A DNA stretch of 64,000 nucleotides. Source: Aptenodytes patagonicus (Eukaryota > Chordata > Aves > Sphenisciformes > Spheniscidae). Shown piece by piece: positions 22,701-35,585 of the stretch (positions are counted from its first letter, which is position 1; every line of letters starts with the position of its first letter). The DNA lies in the NCBI RefSeq assembly GCF_965638725.1, contig NC_134950.1, positions 83,612,157 through 83,676,156 on the forward strand, read 5' to 3'. Both the position numbers and the translations under genes were made by a program. A model generated the notes under the pieces. The model was not told where the DNA came from and made no database searches. It saw only the letters and a list, made by a program, of their open reading frames with translations.

Positions 22701-24178
22701 TCTACATGTTCTTTCTGACTAATTTCTGTGACTTGTATTGGACTGGTTGTGGGCAAGCAGGGAAGGGAGAGCGCTGCGTTTTTTCAATAATTGTATAATT
22801 AAATTCATTGATGGTAGGCCAAGAATACTGATCACAAGGGTTGGTGCTGAATCAGAAGGAATACTTTAAATGGCGCTCTGTTGAACAGAGACATAATTGA
22901 CCTCTCTTTCCCCTTCTTGGCTTATTGGATGGCTGAATTGCTCATTTCATATGTGACTTTGAGTGTGACTGGAGCTGTGAATCAGTGTTTGTTGGAGTTC
23001 TGCATCTGGCTTATGTTCTGACTTCCCTTTTATGAGCTGGGGAGGCTGTCTCTGTTATTACTAACTACGTAGTGAAAATCCTCTTAAACTCTCCTTGTTA
23101 TGAGTGGGTGAAAATGTTTGGCAAACACACGAATCAATAATTGCTTATTTGCCTCACTGCTGCTTTTCAGAAGCTTCACTCTCTTTTTCTGTGTTTGCAC
23201 AGATAATTGATATCTGTCCCCAAATGATAATTAATAGGGATAGATAACTTTGGGGCCTGCCTTTACAAAGTCATCCTGCAACTGCGCCTCTCTGAAACCG
23301 CTCTTGCTTATTCCATTTCTGACCTTTTGTCAGCAGCAGCGAGGCTTGCATTGAAATTGCAATAGCTTATATGCAGTTAGAAAAACTTGATGATTATTTT
23401 AGTTAAAAGTATTCACTGGTTTACCATGCTGCTGAAATGCCTGGAGCTCTGTGCATGACAAAAAGAATAAGTAAACTGGATGAAGGCTATTAAAAGGGAA
23501 ATAAACACTTGTCTCAGTATGAGGAAAAACACTGCATGTAACTTGACCTGGTAAGTTTTCATAAAGAAGAGACTGGCTTTTTAATGGCCTTGTCTAACAT
23601 GTCCATTTTGTTCTGCTTTTGCTGGCTGAAATTGAAAATTAAAATGAGGGAAAAATACCTTCATGATTACAGTTTTCCCTTGGGAACTATTGCAGTTGTG
23701 GCTTTCTCATAAGAGAGATTGTGGCTTCCTTTCTATTTCTGTGGCATGAAAATTCAGATTTGTGTAGTCTGTTTCTAAAGTTAAGAACATTCTAGATGCC
23801 AGTCTTGGAAGATACAAACAACTTCCAGGTGCCTGCAATTTGAGGAAGTCCCTAGCTGAATCAGATTGCCATCTTGGTGACCTTTGCCAAAAATAACTGC
23901 AGTAGTACATGCACGAACTGTCTATGCAGTATAGTAAGGAGAAGACAAAGCAATCTATTTTAATGTACAAGCTTTGTTTGCTTTTTTAGATTTGCATTTC
24001 TGTAGTGGAAAGGCAAGCTTTCAAAACTGTCTGGTTTACTTTGTTTGCTATTCAGGTCAGTGGCATCTTACTCCACTGGAGGACTGCAAGGTAGGCTTGA
24101 GCTGTTCACACTGTTCCAAATCAGTGGGGCTCACTGTCACTGGGTGACTTGCTTCATTCCAGTGCTTGACTTCGTCAT

Positions 24179-24248
24179 CCACTGAAAAACTACTTCTGGT
24201 ACCATAATTTATGCCACTGAAAAACTACTTTTTGGTACTGTAATGTAC
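24179..24248 (+). repeat. 35-bp imperfect tandem duplication beside a CR1
   Basis: Two adjacent copies begin CCACTGAAAAACTACTT at 24179 and 24214, period 35, with a few differences towards the 3' half of each unit. They end about 60 bases before the CR1 3' end. Confidence 0.7.
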
Positions 24249-24310
24249 ATTAGCTGGATGCTAACACAATTAAAGCTTCAAACTAAGTTGCTCCATAGAT
24301 CAGATGAACC

Positions 24311-25250
24311 ATAGATAGAATCATAGAGTCATTTAGATTGGAAAGGACCTTTAACATTATCAAGTCCAACTGTAAACCGAATACTGCCAAGTCCACCACT
24401 AAACCATGTCCCTAAGCACCACATCTACACGTCTTTTAAATACTTCCAGGGATGGGGACTCCACCACTTCCCTGGGCAGCCTCTTCCAATGCCTTGACAA
24501 TCCTTTCGGTGAAGAAATTTTTCCTCGTGTCCAACCTAAACCTCCCCTGGCACAACTTGAGGCCATTTTCTCTCGTCCTATCGCTAGTTACTTGGGAGAA
24601 GAGACCGACACCCACCTCGCTACAACCTCCTTTCAGGTAGTTGTAGAGCGCGATGAGGTCTCCCCTGAGCCGCCTCTTCTCCAGGCTAAACAGTCCGAGT
24701 TCCCTCAGCCGCTCCTCATAAGACTTGTTCTCCAGACCCTTCACCAGCTTTGTTGCCCTTCTCTGGACACGCTCCAGCACCTCGACATCCTTCTTGTAGT
24801 GAGGGGCCCAAAACTGAACACAGTATTGGAGGTGCGGCCTCACCAGTGTACAGTGCCAAGTACAGGGGGACGATCACTTCCCTAGTCCTGCTAGCCACAC
24901 TATTTCCAATACAAGCCAGGATGCCATTGGCCTTTTTGGCCACACCACCTGGGCACACTGCCGGCTCATATTCAGCTGGCTGTCGATCAACACCCCCAGG
25001 TCCTTTTCTGCTGGGCAGCTTTCCAGCCACTCTTCCCCAAGCCTGTAGCGTTGCATGGGTTGTTGCAACCCAAGTGCAGGACCCGCCACTTGGCCTTGTT
25101 GAATCTCATACAGTTGGCCTCGGCCCGTCGATCCAGCCTGTCCAGGTCCCTCTGCAGAGTCTTCCTACCCTCGAGCAGATCAACACTCCTGCCTGACTTA
25201 GTGTCGTCTGCAAACTTACTGAGGGTGCACTTGATCCGATGCAATACCTG
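24311..25250 (-). mobile_element. CR1 LINE, 5'-truncated, antisense to the host gene
   Basis: CR1 is the main non-LTR retrotransposon of birds. The element's 3' end is on the left: on the minus strand it finishes with the characteristic GATTCTAT-type terminus (about 24311-24333). Upstream of that, the minus strand encodes the C-terminal part of the reverse transcriptase. The catalytic motif FADD lies within KFADDTK at about 25203-25214, followed by the AEKDLGVL and [13 protein letters not shown] blocks and the [11 protein letters not shown] and [14 protein letters not shown] blocks. At least three frameshifts (near 25035, 24950 and 24845) break the frame. It stops abruptly just 5' of the FADD motif near 25250, so it is a typical 5'-truncated dead copy. 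Conservation of the motifs suggests it is the youngest CR1 here. Confidence 0.95.
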
Positions 25251-25742
25251 TACCTGCCCAAACCTTAAAGTATGTGCAGATTGTGTGGATCTCAGTGATA
25301 TGATCTAATGGCAAGAAAGTTTCTTCAGTGGACAGAAAGTAGAGGAAAAAAAGATGACTCTACCCTGCATTCTGTAGGCCTGGAACTACATATAATCTGT
25401 TTGGGTATCTAGAGCCTTTTAATGTCTGTTTCCATTAGCAGTTTAGTTCAGATCAAAGTGTGCTTTTGAAGCGTGTCTCTTGATTGTCCCATTTTACAGT
25501 TCTTTGCTCTCCATTGTGAAGCATCTCAGGTGCACAAATAGGATTCCTTTCAGATGAAATTGAATTGGAAGACATGCTCTAGTTACAAATAGATATTAAG
25601 TGCACAGAACCAGACAACAGCCAGTTGAAAGTAAAAGTTCCCGTAAAACTTCTGGCAAAACATGTAGTTTGGCCATTGAGGCCGCTGCACCAAGGTTTTG
25701 CTGTACTGACCCTCTTCTGTGGTGTGCGACAAGCTAATGTAG

Positions 25743-25765
25743 ACTCAGCCGAAGAGGGCCAGCAG
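25743..25765 (+). other. Candidate 23-nt microexon, in phase with exon 1
   Basis: The donor CAG|GTAAGT is a perfect consensus at 25763-25769. The acceptor AATGTAG ends at 25742 behind a broken pyrimidine tract. Joined to the single G of exon 1, the 23 bases read DSAEEGQQ with no stop. It is one of several mutually exclusive candidates and there is no support beyond the signals. Confidence 0.15.
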
Positions 25766-27285
25766 GTAAGTCCTGAAACTCAGCAGATGCCCTAATGAAG
25801 TAACAAAGACCTTGTAGTGACAGAGAGTTAATTTACTGTGTGAATTGAATGATCACTCTAAAGAAGTGGGTAATGCTTCAGAGCAAAGGCAGTTAACCTT
25901 TCTCAATATCAAAATAGTCTTGGGACTGCAAGGACTTGGAGAGCTGAAGGAAGGGAAGAGATGGCTGCTCAAGTTACAGGTATGAGATGAGGGGCTTGCT
26001 GCTGCGTGTGGCACAGCAGCTGTTGCAGTCGTGCTTTCTTCTGTGGCAAGGCACTTAGATTACCTGTCAGCACCATCCTAATGCAGGTCCCAGTTTTGAC
26101 TGGGACCTGTGCTTCAACTTTTGAAGAGCTCTGCATGTCTAAAAAGCGCAAGTTGATCACTAATGCTCTAGAGAGGGAAAAACATTCAAGATTCCTCTCC
26201 TGGATGGAAGGTGTTTTCTTCCTCCCCACATTCATTCATAGAGAAAACATGGTTGAGGCGTGAATGGGAAGATAACTGTACACTTCCCACTCCTGTGTTT
26301 GTTGGAAATGGTGAGTTGTTTCTCTGTAGAGCTGCTCAAAGCCAAGAAACAAATGAAATCCTGTAGGAAGAAGACAACCAGGAGCAGACATGTGAACTGA
26401 CTCTCAGATGCAGATATGCTCGAGAAATCCTTCGCACCCAAAAGCTGCTCCAAAGTTATTTATTCAGAAAGGAGTTCAGTAACTAAATTGCCTTCAGTAA
26501 TTGAGCACTGGTCAAACCTTTTGAAAAATTTGAAACGTTACTGCAGAATTCGTCATTAGTTTGAAGTATTTTTGCAACGGAATGGGGAAGTATAACTCTG
26601 TCTGGTGGATAATGTTATCCTTTCACTGTGCCCCTTGTGATGGGCATAAATTGTTAGCCCCTAATACTTAGATAAACATTGGAGTTGAATGCTACTAATT
26701 TGCCTAGCATCAGTGTAAGACTTAGAGCTCAAGTAGCCTTGCTGTGATAGCTAGATTTGACTTCCTTGCCCCACCTGCCACAATTTTCATCTCTGTAGTA
26801 GAGTTATCTGAGAAGAATATTTTCTGAAGTCTCAACTGCTTGATTGCAGCATCATTGTAGCTCGGTCCACATGTTACTGGCTGATGGATTTGAAAGGTTG
26901 CACTTCAGTGGAGGTGCCAGCACTCCCATGTGTCATGTCTGTGGGTGGCTTCTGGAGCAGGAGCATGTCAGAATAACTCCAGAAGAGAAATAACATTGGA
27001 AGCTGTAGGCAACATTGATCAATTCTGATTAAAAATCCTGGCGTGGAGCCCTTGTACTTAATGAAGATGTGCCAAAGGGCTTAGTGAAGGTCACTGCTGG
27101 CAGTAAGGATTTATTGAGATCCCGGCTCTTTAAGGGCTGCTGCCAACTTAAAAAAAAACTTCCAAGAGCTGGATTCTTTTGGCTGCTGAGTGTGTTTGCA
27201 TTGCCCAGGAGGGGGTGACAGGAGACTAAGGTGAAAATTTGGATTTTCCAAGACCTACTGTGAGTGAGTTCATTTGCTTTTGCAG

Positions 27286-27302
27286 ACTTGCCTGGAGAGA
27301 TG
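27286..27302 (+). other. Candidate 17-nt microexon, in phase with exon 1
   Basis: The acceptor TTTGCTTTTGCAG ends at 27285 and the donor GATG|GTAAGC follows 27302. With the leftover G of exon 1 it reads DLPGEM. An exon of 17 bases would need special splicing enhancers, so chance is the likelier reading. Confidence 0.12.
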
Positions 27303-29289
27303 GTAAGCTCTGGCAGATGAGTGAGACACCTTATGGTTTAATCTATCATGAGTCGTAAGTTGACACTATCACATGAAATTAGAAAAACTTTTTAAAAAAA
27401 GTTAATTTAATCTCGAACGCTTGAAGTGATGACTCTAAACAAGTCCTCCAGTCCCTCAAAGCTTCAGGTGTAAGTTTCATATTTAGTTCTGATATAAAAA
27501 GACTTAGCGTTGAATTTGAAAAATTGTCAGTGTCTTTGGCACTGTCAGTAAGATTGCCTGCCCAGTCAGCATTATATACATTCTTGGCAATACACTTGTA
27601 TCTTTCACATTTGTGTGTAATATGTGTCTTGCTACCTTGTGTTTAGTGCCTTAATATTGACATACTTTTGCTGGAGGATGATGCAAACCTTGGTCCTCTA
27701 GCAATTCTTTTGGTGCCTGTACATTGCTGCATCAACAACCAGCAACCATCTGTTTCCTACTGGACTTTAACCCTAACCTGTGAACTCTGAGAAGATCTGG
27801 TTGTACAGCTTCATTTCTTGAGAGGGAGGCTAAAGTAATGGTGTGACTTAGTGGGTATTTGATAAATACTTGTATTAATAGACTTAGTTTGAATTTTGGA
27901 TAAGTGAGTATCACTAAATAGAATTTGTGAAAAGAATGTTTATTATGTTTAAGATGACAGTATTACCAATGATTTTGTGGAATAAAAATGGCATATTTTT
28001 TCATCCCAGAGTCAGAGGTGTGAAGGAACATGTATAAAGGGAGGGAGGAAATCTTGTTTTAGGAAAGAATTCAATTTAACTTTGCTTTCCTTGGTTGCAT
28101 TTATAGCTTGAGCTGTTGGTTTCATAAACCTGTTTGTAGAACTCAGTCTGGACTTTGTGTGTGTTGTCTAACAGCACAGTTACAATTTGAGGTGACGGGG
28201 CATGTCTTTGCCTCTTCCCTCCTCGGGGAAAGGAAAAGGTTGTGACTGGAAGTCAGTCTGTGACCTCTCAAGGAAAGTGGCTTGTATGGATAAACATGCC
28301 TGGATCTCTTTCAGAAGAGAACAGACTCTCACCTGATCTGTAACTGCACCTCTTTGTTCAGAGAAAGTGAAACTATTTCTAAAGTGTGCTTAGATACCAA
28401 AGAAATCGGTGGCCTGAAAAGGGTACCTCAGCCTGCAGTATATTCTGGCTTCCTTGTGTGTCTCTCAGTGTCCCAAACTTCAGTGTATTTTTCTCTCCTT
28501 TGATGGATACGCATAAGGAGTTGTAGCCATTTGCATGACTCTGTTAATAGACCATTTGTAAAATCAAAGTTGTCAGGCATGATTGAAAACACTCCCTAGA
28601 GAGTCATAATTGCTGTTTTTGGAGTTGTGTCTAGCAAGAAAAGAGGAGACAGAATATTTGTGGGGTAATTTTCTTCTCTCCTCTCCTAATACAGCCTCTT
28701 TCCCATACCACCACTCCATTTTTGCAGTCAGTGCTATGAGGGCAGAAGTCCTATGGTGACAGAGCTACTGAATTCTGCAGACGTGCGTTGACACCGAGCA
28801 TGAGATCTCAGAAGAGGTTTTTCTGGACTACACAGAGCTCTGGTGGGAACGTCAGCTCAGTTAGGCTGAATTCTGCCTCTCCACTGGTGTAAGTTCTGTC
28901 ACAGATGGCCAAGAATTGAGTGTTGTCCCTTTCAAAAGTATCCCTTATCCCCAGTCGCTTATTTGACTAATAAGTTCATATGGATAAAAGACCACACATT
29001 GCTTTCATATTAATTATGTACACTCAATTGAGAGGAGCTTGCTCCTCTAACTTGAATACTGTAGCACAAACATGTTTCCCAGGTAATAGTAAAATGACTA
29101 AAGCAATCTTTTGGTCAACCTTTCATTTTAGATGATAAATTGTGGACATGAGTTATCACAGAATACTACTTATATTATGTCATGGTGTTTGGCTGGTATC
29201 CCAACAAGTGCTGTGAACTATGTAGTTTGTTATTAGCAGCTGAAATTCCTGTCTCATTCAAAACAATTTATTTTGAAATGTTTTAAGCT

Positions 29290-30070
29290 ACAAGAACTAT
29301 TGTCCCTATGGGTCAAACCAAATATGCATCTGTCCCATTTTCCTACCTCTGCTGGTGACCAAACCAGATGCCCAGGAAAGGCCCCACGAGGATAAGATAA
29401 ACCTCTGTGGTACTTCTCCATTGTGTTGCCCTAGCATGCAACTGGGTCTTTCAAAGCCAAATGATATTTCTATATTTTCAGTGACCTGCAGAGTTTTGCT
29501 TTTCTAGTAATTTGCTCAGTGTCCCCTTGGGCTTGTGTATGCTTTTATATCTTGGAAATCCAGTGGTGGACAATTTCATAGCTTTAACTACACATAGTGT
29601 GAAGGACCACTTCCTCGTGTTGTTTCAAACCTGCTACCTTGTAGTTTTGTTTGACAGCTCCATCTCTTGTGTTGGAAGAGTTTGCAGACAATTAATGTGC
29701 CCTGTCCAAGCCACTCATGATTTTATAAACCTTTGTCATATTCCTCAGCTTTTCCATGCTGAAGAGTCCTATTCTGGTTAGCCGCTTCTTGTGCAGAAGG
29801 ATTAATTTTATTTATCCCTGTTGCTCTTTGTTGAACTTTCTCTAGTTTTTCTATCTTATTTGAGAAGGTGGAACTAGATTGTGTTGAAAATGCGAGCACA
29901 CAGCAACTTTACACAGTTGTATACTGTTTTCAGTGTCATTCTCTCTTCCTTTGCCACTAATTCTGAGCACTTAATCTGTTTTTTTTAATAGTTTTCTCCC
30001 TGCGTGCATGCTTTTGTTTTTATCTACATTGAGCATATCCTTGAAGATATGATGACCAAACTACTTAGTT
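29290..30070 (-). mobile_element. Ancient, strongly diverged CR1 fragment
   Basis: The order of recognisable pieces matches old CR1 subfamilies shared by birds, turtles and crocodilians, read antisense. First comes a CTATGGGTCAAACC / CATCTGTCCC block, then the TGAAGGACCACTTCCT and TTTCAAACCTGCTACCTTG block. These are followed by CATGATTTTATAAACC, GCTGAAGAGTCCTATT and TTGAACTTTCTCTAG, and near 29935 by GTCATTCTCTCTTCCT. The piece at 29725-29860 aligns by eye with the reverse-transcriptase C-terminal coding part of the CR1 at 24.4-24.8 kb. No intact coding remains. Divergence suggests an insertion far older than the other two CR1 copies. Boundaries are approximate. Confidence 0.75.
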
Positions 30071-31596
30071 AACTTGTAAATTAAGCTGAGGCCACTACCA
30101 CATCAGAGCCAATATAATTTAGGCATTAGATGCTGAGTTAAACAACATCCCTATGTAAGAAAAGTGTAGTATTTATAAGCCAGTTGTCATGAAAGTAAGT
30201 GAAAGTGTTTGTGACCTTGGATTGCCTGATAATGGGCAGCAAGCCTCAGGTCTAAGACAATCTTGAAATTAGTTTTTAATCTTTAAAAGTAAGGTGGTTT
30301 ATTTCTAGTCTCTTCAAATCCTGTCTCTCATAGTTGTTAACTCCAGTTTGAAGTAACTGACCTTGGGAAACTTTTGGGACTTGAGTATGAATTTTTATTT
30401 GCAAAGGGATAGTGTGGCTTCTCATCCCTTTTGAATAATAGCTTAAGATAGAATGCCTTGTTTAATGTGTCATTTGAGGGTATGCAAGCTGTTGCATTTG
30501 TTGGTGGAGTTTATGAACAAGACAATGATGCTGTTAGTGAATATAGAAACAAAGGGCTGTAAAGTGTTATTTCATTCTAAAATAAGCTTATTAGTTCATT
30601 GTAAAGAAAAAAAGTCAGAATCTTACATACAAAGACAGCTGTTGTTGTCTAACTTAGTTTGGACTAATCCTATCATAATTTCCTCTTTGTATTTGGATAT
30701 AGGGTGAGGTGAAACCCTCGTGCCTGGTGGTATATGCATATGGCAGTACCATTAATAATGACATTCAAATGGCTCTTGGAAGTGGGCTTGATATTTAGAC
30801 TCTGATACTAGTACTCAATTCTGAAATTGTTGTGAATGGCCTCAGTTTCCAGAAAGACATACTGTGAAATCTTACTGTGTGCACTCATGATATTGCAGGA
30901 GGTAATTTGATTGCTGAGACTGAATGGAGCTTTTTGTGAGTACTGGCACTTACATATATAAGTATATGTAAATATGTGGTCATCTTTGAGGAATTATTAC
31001 ACATGGAAGAAAGTAGAAGGAGTAGTTGGTCCAATGAAGGATGCACTTTCAACTTGCAGGATTTTTCCATTTTATTTTATTTTTCTCCCATCGAGATAAC
31101 TCCTTGGAGTTTGAATGCCAAACCTGTGTTAGGGAAACGTTCTCTCTTTTGCTGAAGCTCGTGAAACCAGTGGCCATGAATGGCTGGGAGCGTGCTTCAT
31201 GCATATGGGATGGTGCAGAGGAAAGCATCACTATCCACAAGAGGCTTGGAGCGGAATTGTCATAAGGCCATGCTGGCCATTCTCTAGTAGCTAGAGCCAG
31301 TTGTAAGAGAGCTTATGATTTGATTTGTTGGAATAACAAAAAGCTGATGTTGCACACAAATTCCACTTGCTTATAATGCTTTAGATGGCACGGATGTGAA
31401 AATAGATTTCTTTCCAAGGGTTAATGTAATAAGACAACCCTATAATAATATTAGGGCTTACACTGTGTGTATTATTCACCTTAGCCAGATAATACTTTTT
31501 CTGCAATAGTTGAATTAACTGGTTATTATTTGAGGAACTTGGTGTTTACAACAATAAATAATGATAAATATAGATTATAATTATTTCATAATTTTA

Positions 31597-31624
31597 TAAT
31601 TATTATAATAGCTTATAATAATTA
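31597..31624. repeat. Perfect 12-bp A+T hairpin within an A+T-rich patch
   Basis: Arms TAATTATTATAA (31597-31608) and TTATAATAATTA (31613-31624) flank the four-base loop TAGC. The surroundings, about 31545-31690, are almost pure A+T with many TAAT and ATAAT words, a composition typical of scaffold-attachment-like DNA. Confidence 0.8.
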
Positions 31625-33169
31625 ATTTGTAATGATAGCAATAAATATAATTTATGATAAATTTTAGTGTAAGTGCCCTTAAAATACAAGAAGTTATAAT
31701 AGAGAAGCAAAGGCATCTGTAATGTAGGCTGTTCAAATTACTATATCCTCTAGGCAGTGTAACCTATATTCAGTTTAGTCCTGCAAAATTAATTGTGAAG
31801 CCTAATGATGAATTAAAATACCAATGAATTGAGTTCTAATAATTTGTAGGCTATTTTTCCTACATAGAGGAGAAGCCAAGAAATCTCTTAAGTTCTCATC
31901 TGAATCCAATTTTTTTATCTACACCACCTGTATTTGGTGATAAAATGACAGTGCTTCATTAGCTGCAGATACTTAAAATTCAAAACGAAGTTTGCTGTCA
32001 TTTTTTTAGTCAAGTATGTCACTAACTTTGGAAAATGCTGTGTCTTTAACTGTACAGTACAAACCAAATGAGGAAAACACACTTGTAAACTAGTAGTAAT
32101 TTGTATTTAAAATGTCTTTTTTTTGGGCGGGGGAGTGGTCCTTTTCACAGGAAATTAAGTGGACAGGATATATGGAATTCTAGAATTACAATGTTGTAAA
32201 AGAATTTGGAATGCATGCATAAAATTACTACGTTGGTTCATACTTACTTTTATCCTGGATGTAGGACGACATGACTTACGCTTTATGAGGAAGATGCAAA
32301 TAACTAGCTGTTTCTACTTTTAAATACTTGTTCACAAAGAACTTAAAAAAAAATCCATTATTATCCTTAATCATACTGTGGTCCTCATAAAATATGCTTA
32401 ATACCAAAGCTACTCTGGTTGCAGAGGAATATTTTTGGATTAAGCTTGAGTGTGAATGCACATAATTACACAAAGTGAAATGCCGTCTCTTTGGTTCTGT
32501 GGAAACTGGGAAAGCTACTGGTCATGTAAATGAGAATTGTTAAGGCATAGTCTAGATTAGCTCCTACTAGGCTTGTGGCTTAACTCTCTTGAGGCTGCCT
32601 TTCTTAGGAAATACTTGGTGCTGATACCAGTTGGAATTCCATGTTCCTCCTAGTAACAGCATCCTAGAAAAAATTGTTTATGCCCGTGCTGAAATGTGTA
32701 TGTACCCAAACAGAAGACTTTCACCTTAGTTAAGAAGCACTTATATCCTGAATTTAAAGTAGATTAGGTGTCATTAGTTAGCACAATTATAAAGGGCTCT
32801 GTTTTATTTATTCACTGGTTGTGGGTTTTTTCTTAAAAATTTCCTTCAATCTTGTAATAATCTCTGTAGCTGGGTTGGAATTAGCAAGGATAAACTCAGC
32901 GTTATTTTATTTCACATCCCCTTCGCTGAAGTTTTTGTAAGAAGGGGTTTAGCTAATTAGATATGCCAAATATCTCAAAATAGTGCAGGCAGGTAGGGAA
33001 ATGTCCAGTTAGAATAAATGATACCAAGCATTCTGATTAAATGCTTTTAAAGTGAGAGAGTTGTTCCCAGATCTTCCAGAGTGAAAGTGCTTTTTAAGCA
33101 GTACAGCAATTACTCATATGAGTCTTGGTTGTACATAAGTTACCTGGGTTTGTGTTTGGTTTTTTTTTT

Positions 33170-33234
33170 GGGGGGTGGTGGTGGAGGGGGGGGGTGTCCC
33201 CCCCTCCAATTTGCAATATTGCTGGGGGGGGGGG
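33170..33234. repeat. G-rich cluster with perfect 10-bp G/C hairpin
   Basis: A T run is followed by G(6), GGTGGTGG, GGAG(9), TGT, C(7)TCC and, 16 bases on, G(11) at 33224-33234. GGAGGGGGGG (33183-33192) pairs perfectly with CCCCCCCTCC (33198-33207) across five bases. The plus strand also has enough G runs for a G-quadruplex, so the two folds compete. Confidence 0.85.
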
Positions 33235-34378
33235 TGTGTGATAATTTTTTTTTATTATTATTACAATAAAACAGAGACGAGGATGTTCCTTCTCAGAGGA
33301 GGGGTGTTATAAATAACTCAAGAGCGTAAGAATGAATAAAAACTTTGTATATGTGTAGTTCAACATAAACTGTTGTTTTGGATGTTATTTCAGTAACAGA
33401 ACTACTGATCAAGTCTTTCTCTTCACAGCACACTGACATCATCTCAGTCAGGCTTTAGCTGTTAGTTGAACTTCTTAGTTGCCCCTAACTATGCTTCATG
33501 AAAATGTAAGAAGCTTTGTTTAAATTAAATAATAAATTTTAAATACCAAATGAAGTTAGTCATTTGTTGACATGGTTGGGTACTCTCCAGAGGCAACAGG
33601 CAGTCCTGTAATGATATATTGGCTAGTTCTAATTGTTGAAATCAAGTCGAGTAACTAAAAGCTTGTTATTGATCAAGTGCAGTGTATGTAGACCAATTTG
33701 AATGCTATTTAATTAGAGTAACATCTGTACTGTCTTTAAAGCACTGTCTATTAAAGGGAAGTGTCTTAAACATGTGTGTGCCACGCGTCATGGCAAGCAT
33801 TTCTCCATGGCCGGGAGGAAAGAGCATCCATTTTGTGTTGCCCTGTCCTGGGAGAGCGGGAGCGTAGCAGAGCTCTCAGAACAAGTCCAGAGGTTGAACG
33901 GCTTAGTGAGGTGAACTAAATGCTCAGTTTTTAAATGTAGTCAGCCTTAAAATTGAGATCTAAAAGGAATAAATGCATATTTAAATGGTAGATCCCCAAA
34001 GGGGAGGGGAGCAAAACCCACTGGCATGAAGACACAGAACCATGAAGTTGAATGTGTCCTGCTCAGTTATGTAACAGGCTTTTAGCTTGGAAATTGCTTG
34101 GGCATACCAAAAGCTTGCAAAAGTTAAGATTGGCTAAGGACTTCTGTTTATTTTTACTAACAAGTAATGGCCTAAAGATTCTCTGAATCAAGAAGTAGTG
34201 TTATTTTTGTAATCTGTTACTAAGTGTTCAATGTTATAGTGTGAGACCCCTTAGATTCGGTCTATAGATTTTAATTTTGCTTTAATCAGATTATATAAAG
34301 CTAGCTACTATTTTTTTAATCACGTTTGTATTCATTTACATCTTTTTGACACAAGTTCTTGGTAGCTTTGTCACACTT

Positions 34379-34379
<1 letters not shown>

Positions 34380-34411
<32 letters not shown>
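34380..34411 (+). repeat. Pure A(32) tract
   Basis: Thirty-two A residues. No AATAAA within 40 bases upstream and no flanking direct repeats were seen, so it is a homopolymer microsatellite rather than a clear retroposed tail. Confidence 0.9.
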
Positions 34412-34416
<5 letters not shown>

Positions 34417-35585
34417 CTATTGTGTGTCCTGGAATTGTGAACTTCATGTTCCCAGATGTGAAAAACTAGGACATCCTTAGTACTTGTCCTTGACCTACTG
34501 CTTAGGATGTTAGCAGTGGATGTAATAGTTGATTGTATTAATTGCACAGTGGCTTAGTGCAGCCTGCCTAGCAATAGAACTGCTATAGCCAGCACGCAAA
34601 TAACACTGCTGAGTGGGTAAATTCTCATTTAATGGGAGTGACTTAATCTCCTCTCCCAGTTTGCTCTAGGGCTTGGATTTGTAGCAAAAATGCTACTTTC
34701 TTAGAGCTTTTGTAGTTGGAACAAGTACTGCTCTTAATAAAAACTTGAACTAAAGAAGCAAATGTGTTGTAATGAAGTTTTAAAAGCATTTGATAACTTT
34801 AATGTTTTAAATGTTACAAATTGTTTCTGTTACTAGTAAGATAACTTTGTCTTTAAATACGATAATAAAATTATTGTCCTAAACCTGAAGATTCAAAACG
34901 CAGAAGTGATTTTGAAGCACACAAGAGAAATTGTATTCAAATCCAAAAAAGAAATTTACTTTCTAATTACTTCTTGTTCAAGAATCTGTATGTGGGCTTG
35001 GCTTGACTAAAATATGTATTCTACTAAGAAGCTTATGTATACTTAACATAAATAAAAGCAAACTGTCCATAACTAAGAACTTCAGTAAACTGAATACAAA
35101 TAAATGTGTTTCAATTACTTTTTGAAAGATTCAATTTTAAGACAGACTGCATGAAAAAATGAAAATTATGTAAAAACACCCACCTAGATGTTTTGGATTG
35201 CAGGCTAGATTAATCCTTAGTGATTTCATAAGTAATAGTGAAAGCACCAAAAAACAGCAACTGGTGCATAGCTGCTGTGTGATTTGACTGCCAAGTAGTC
35301 TAAGAGTTCATTTTCAGTACCAGCTATTTCATTGTGGTGTTTGGAATACTTCTGAGTTTAAGGCAATAAAGCAAAAAAATACCACAGGATAAATGCAGGT
35401 AGGAATGGTCCGGGCTTTGGCTAAGGGAGCACTACAGCTGAGTGAAGTAGCAGTGTCTTCAAGTTGAAAGGGAAGAAAAGAATGCAGACAAGAACAGAGA
35501 GGGGTACAAGTAAGCTATTTCCTGACTTGATGTTAAAGTGTAAGGGGCAAATGTTTAAAAAGGGATTGTGTCTGAATTGTTTCAG

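Larger units (their letters stand above)
5791..24178. other. Intron 1, first segment: unique A+T-rich DNA
   Basis: A short TAA microsatellite (5833-5852) lies just past the CpG island. No interspersed repeat was recognised over some 18 kb, which is long for such a stretch but usual in repeat-poor avian introns. Small features are a 14-base tandem duplication (16708-16735), an 11-base-pair inverted repeat (13586-13619) and a regulatory-looking stretch at 22780-23420. ORFs up to about 150 codons here (for example minus 18692-19150) are within chance expectation. Confidence 0.5.
25251..29289. other. Intron 1 segment between two CR1 copies
   Basis: A+T-rich unique sequence. It includes two short segments with good splice sites that are in phase with exon 1 (25743-25765 and 27286-27302), listed separately. 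No repeat was recognised. Confidence 0.45.

Noticed and set aside
24406..25308. Plus-strand ORFs such as 24406-24885 and 24750-25196
   Set aside because: They are reverse-strand shadows of the CR1 reverse-transcriptase coding sequence.
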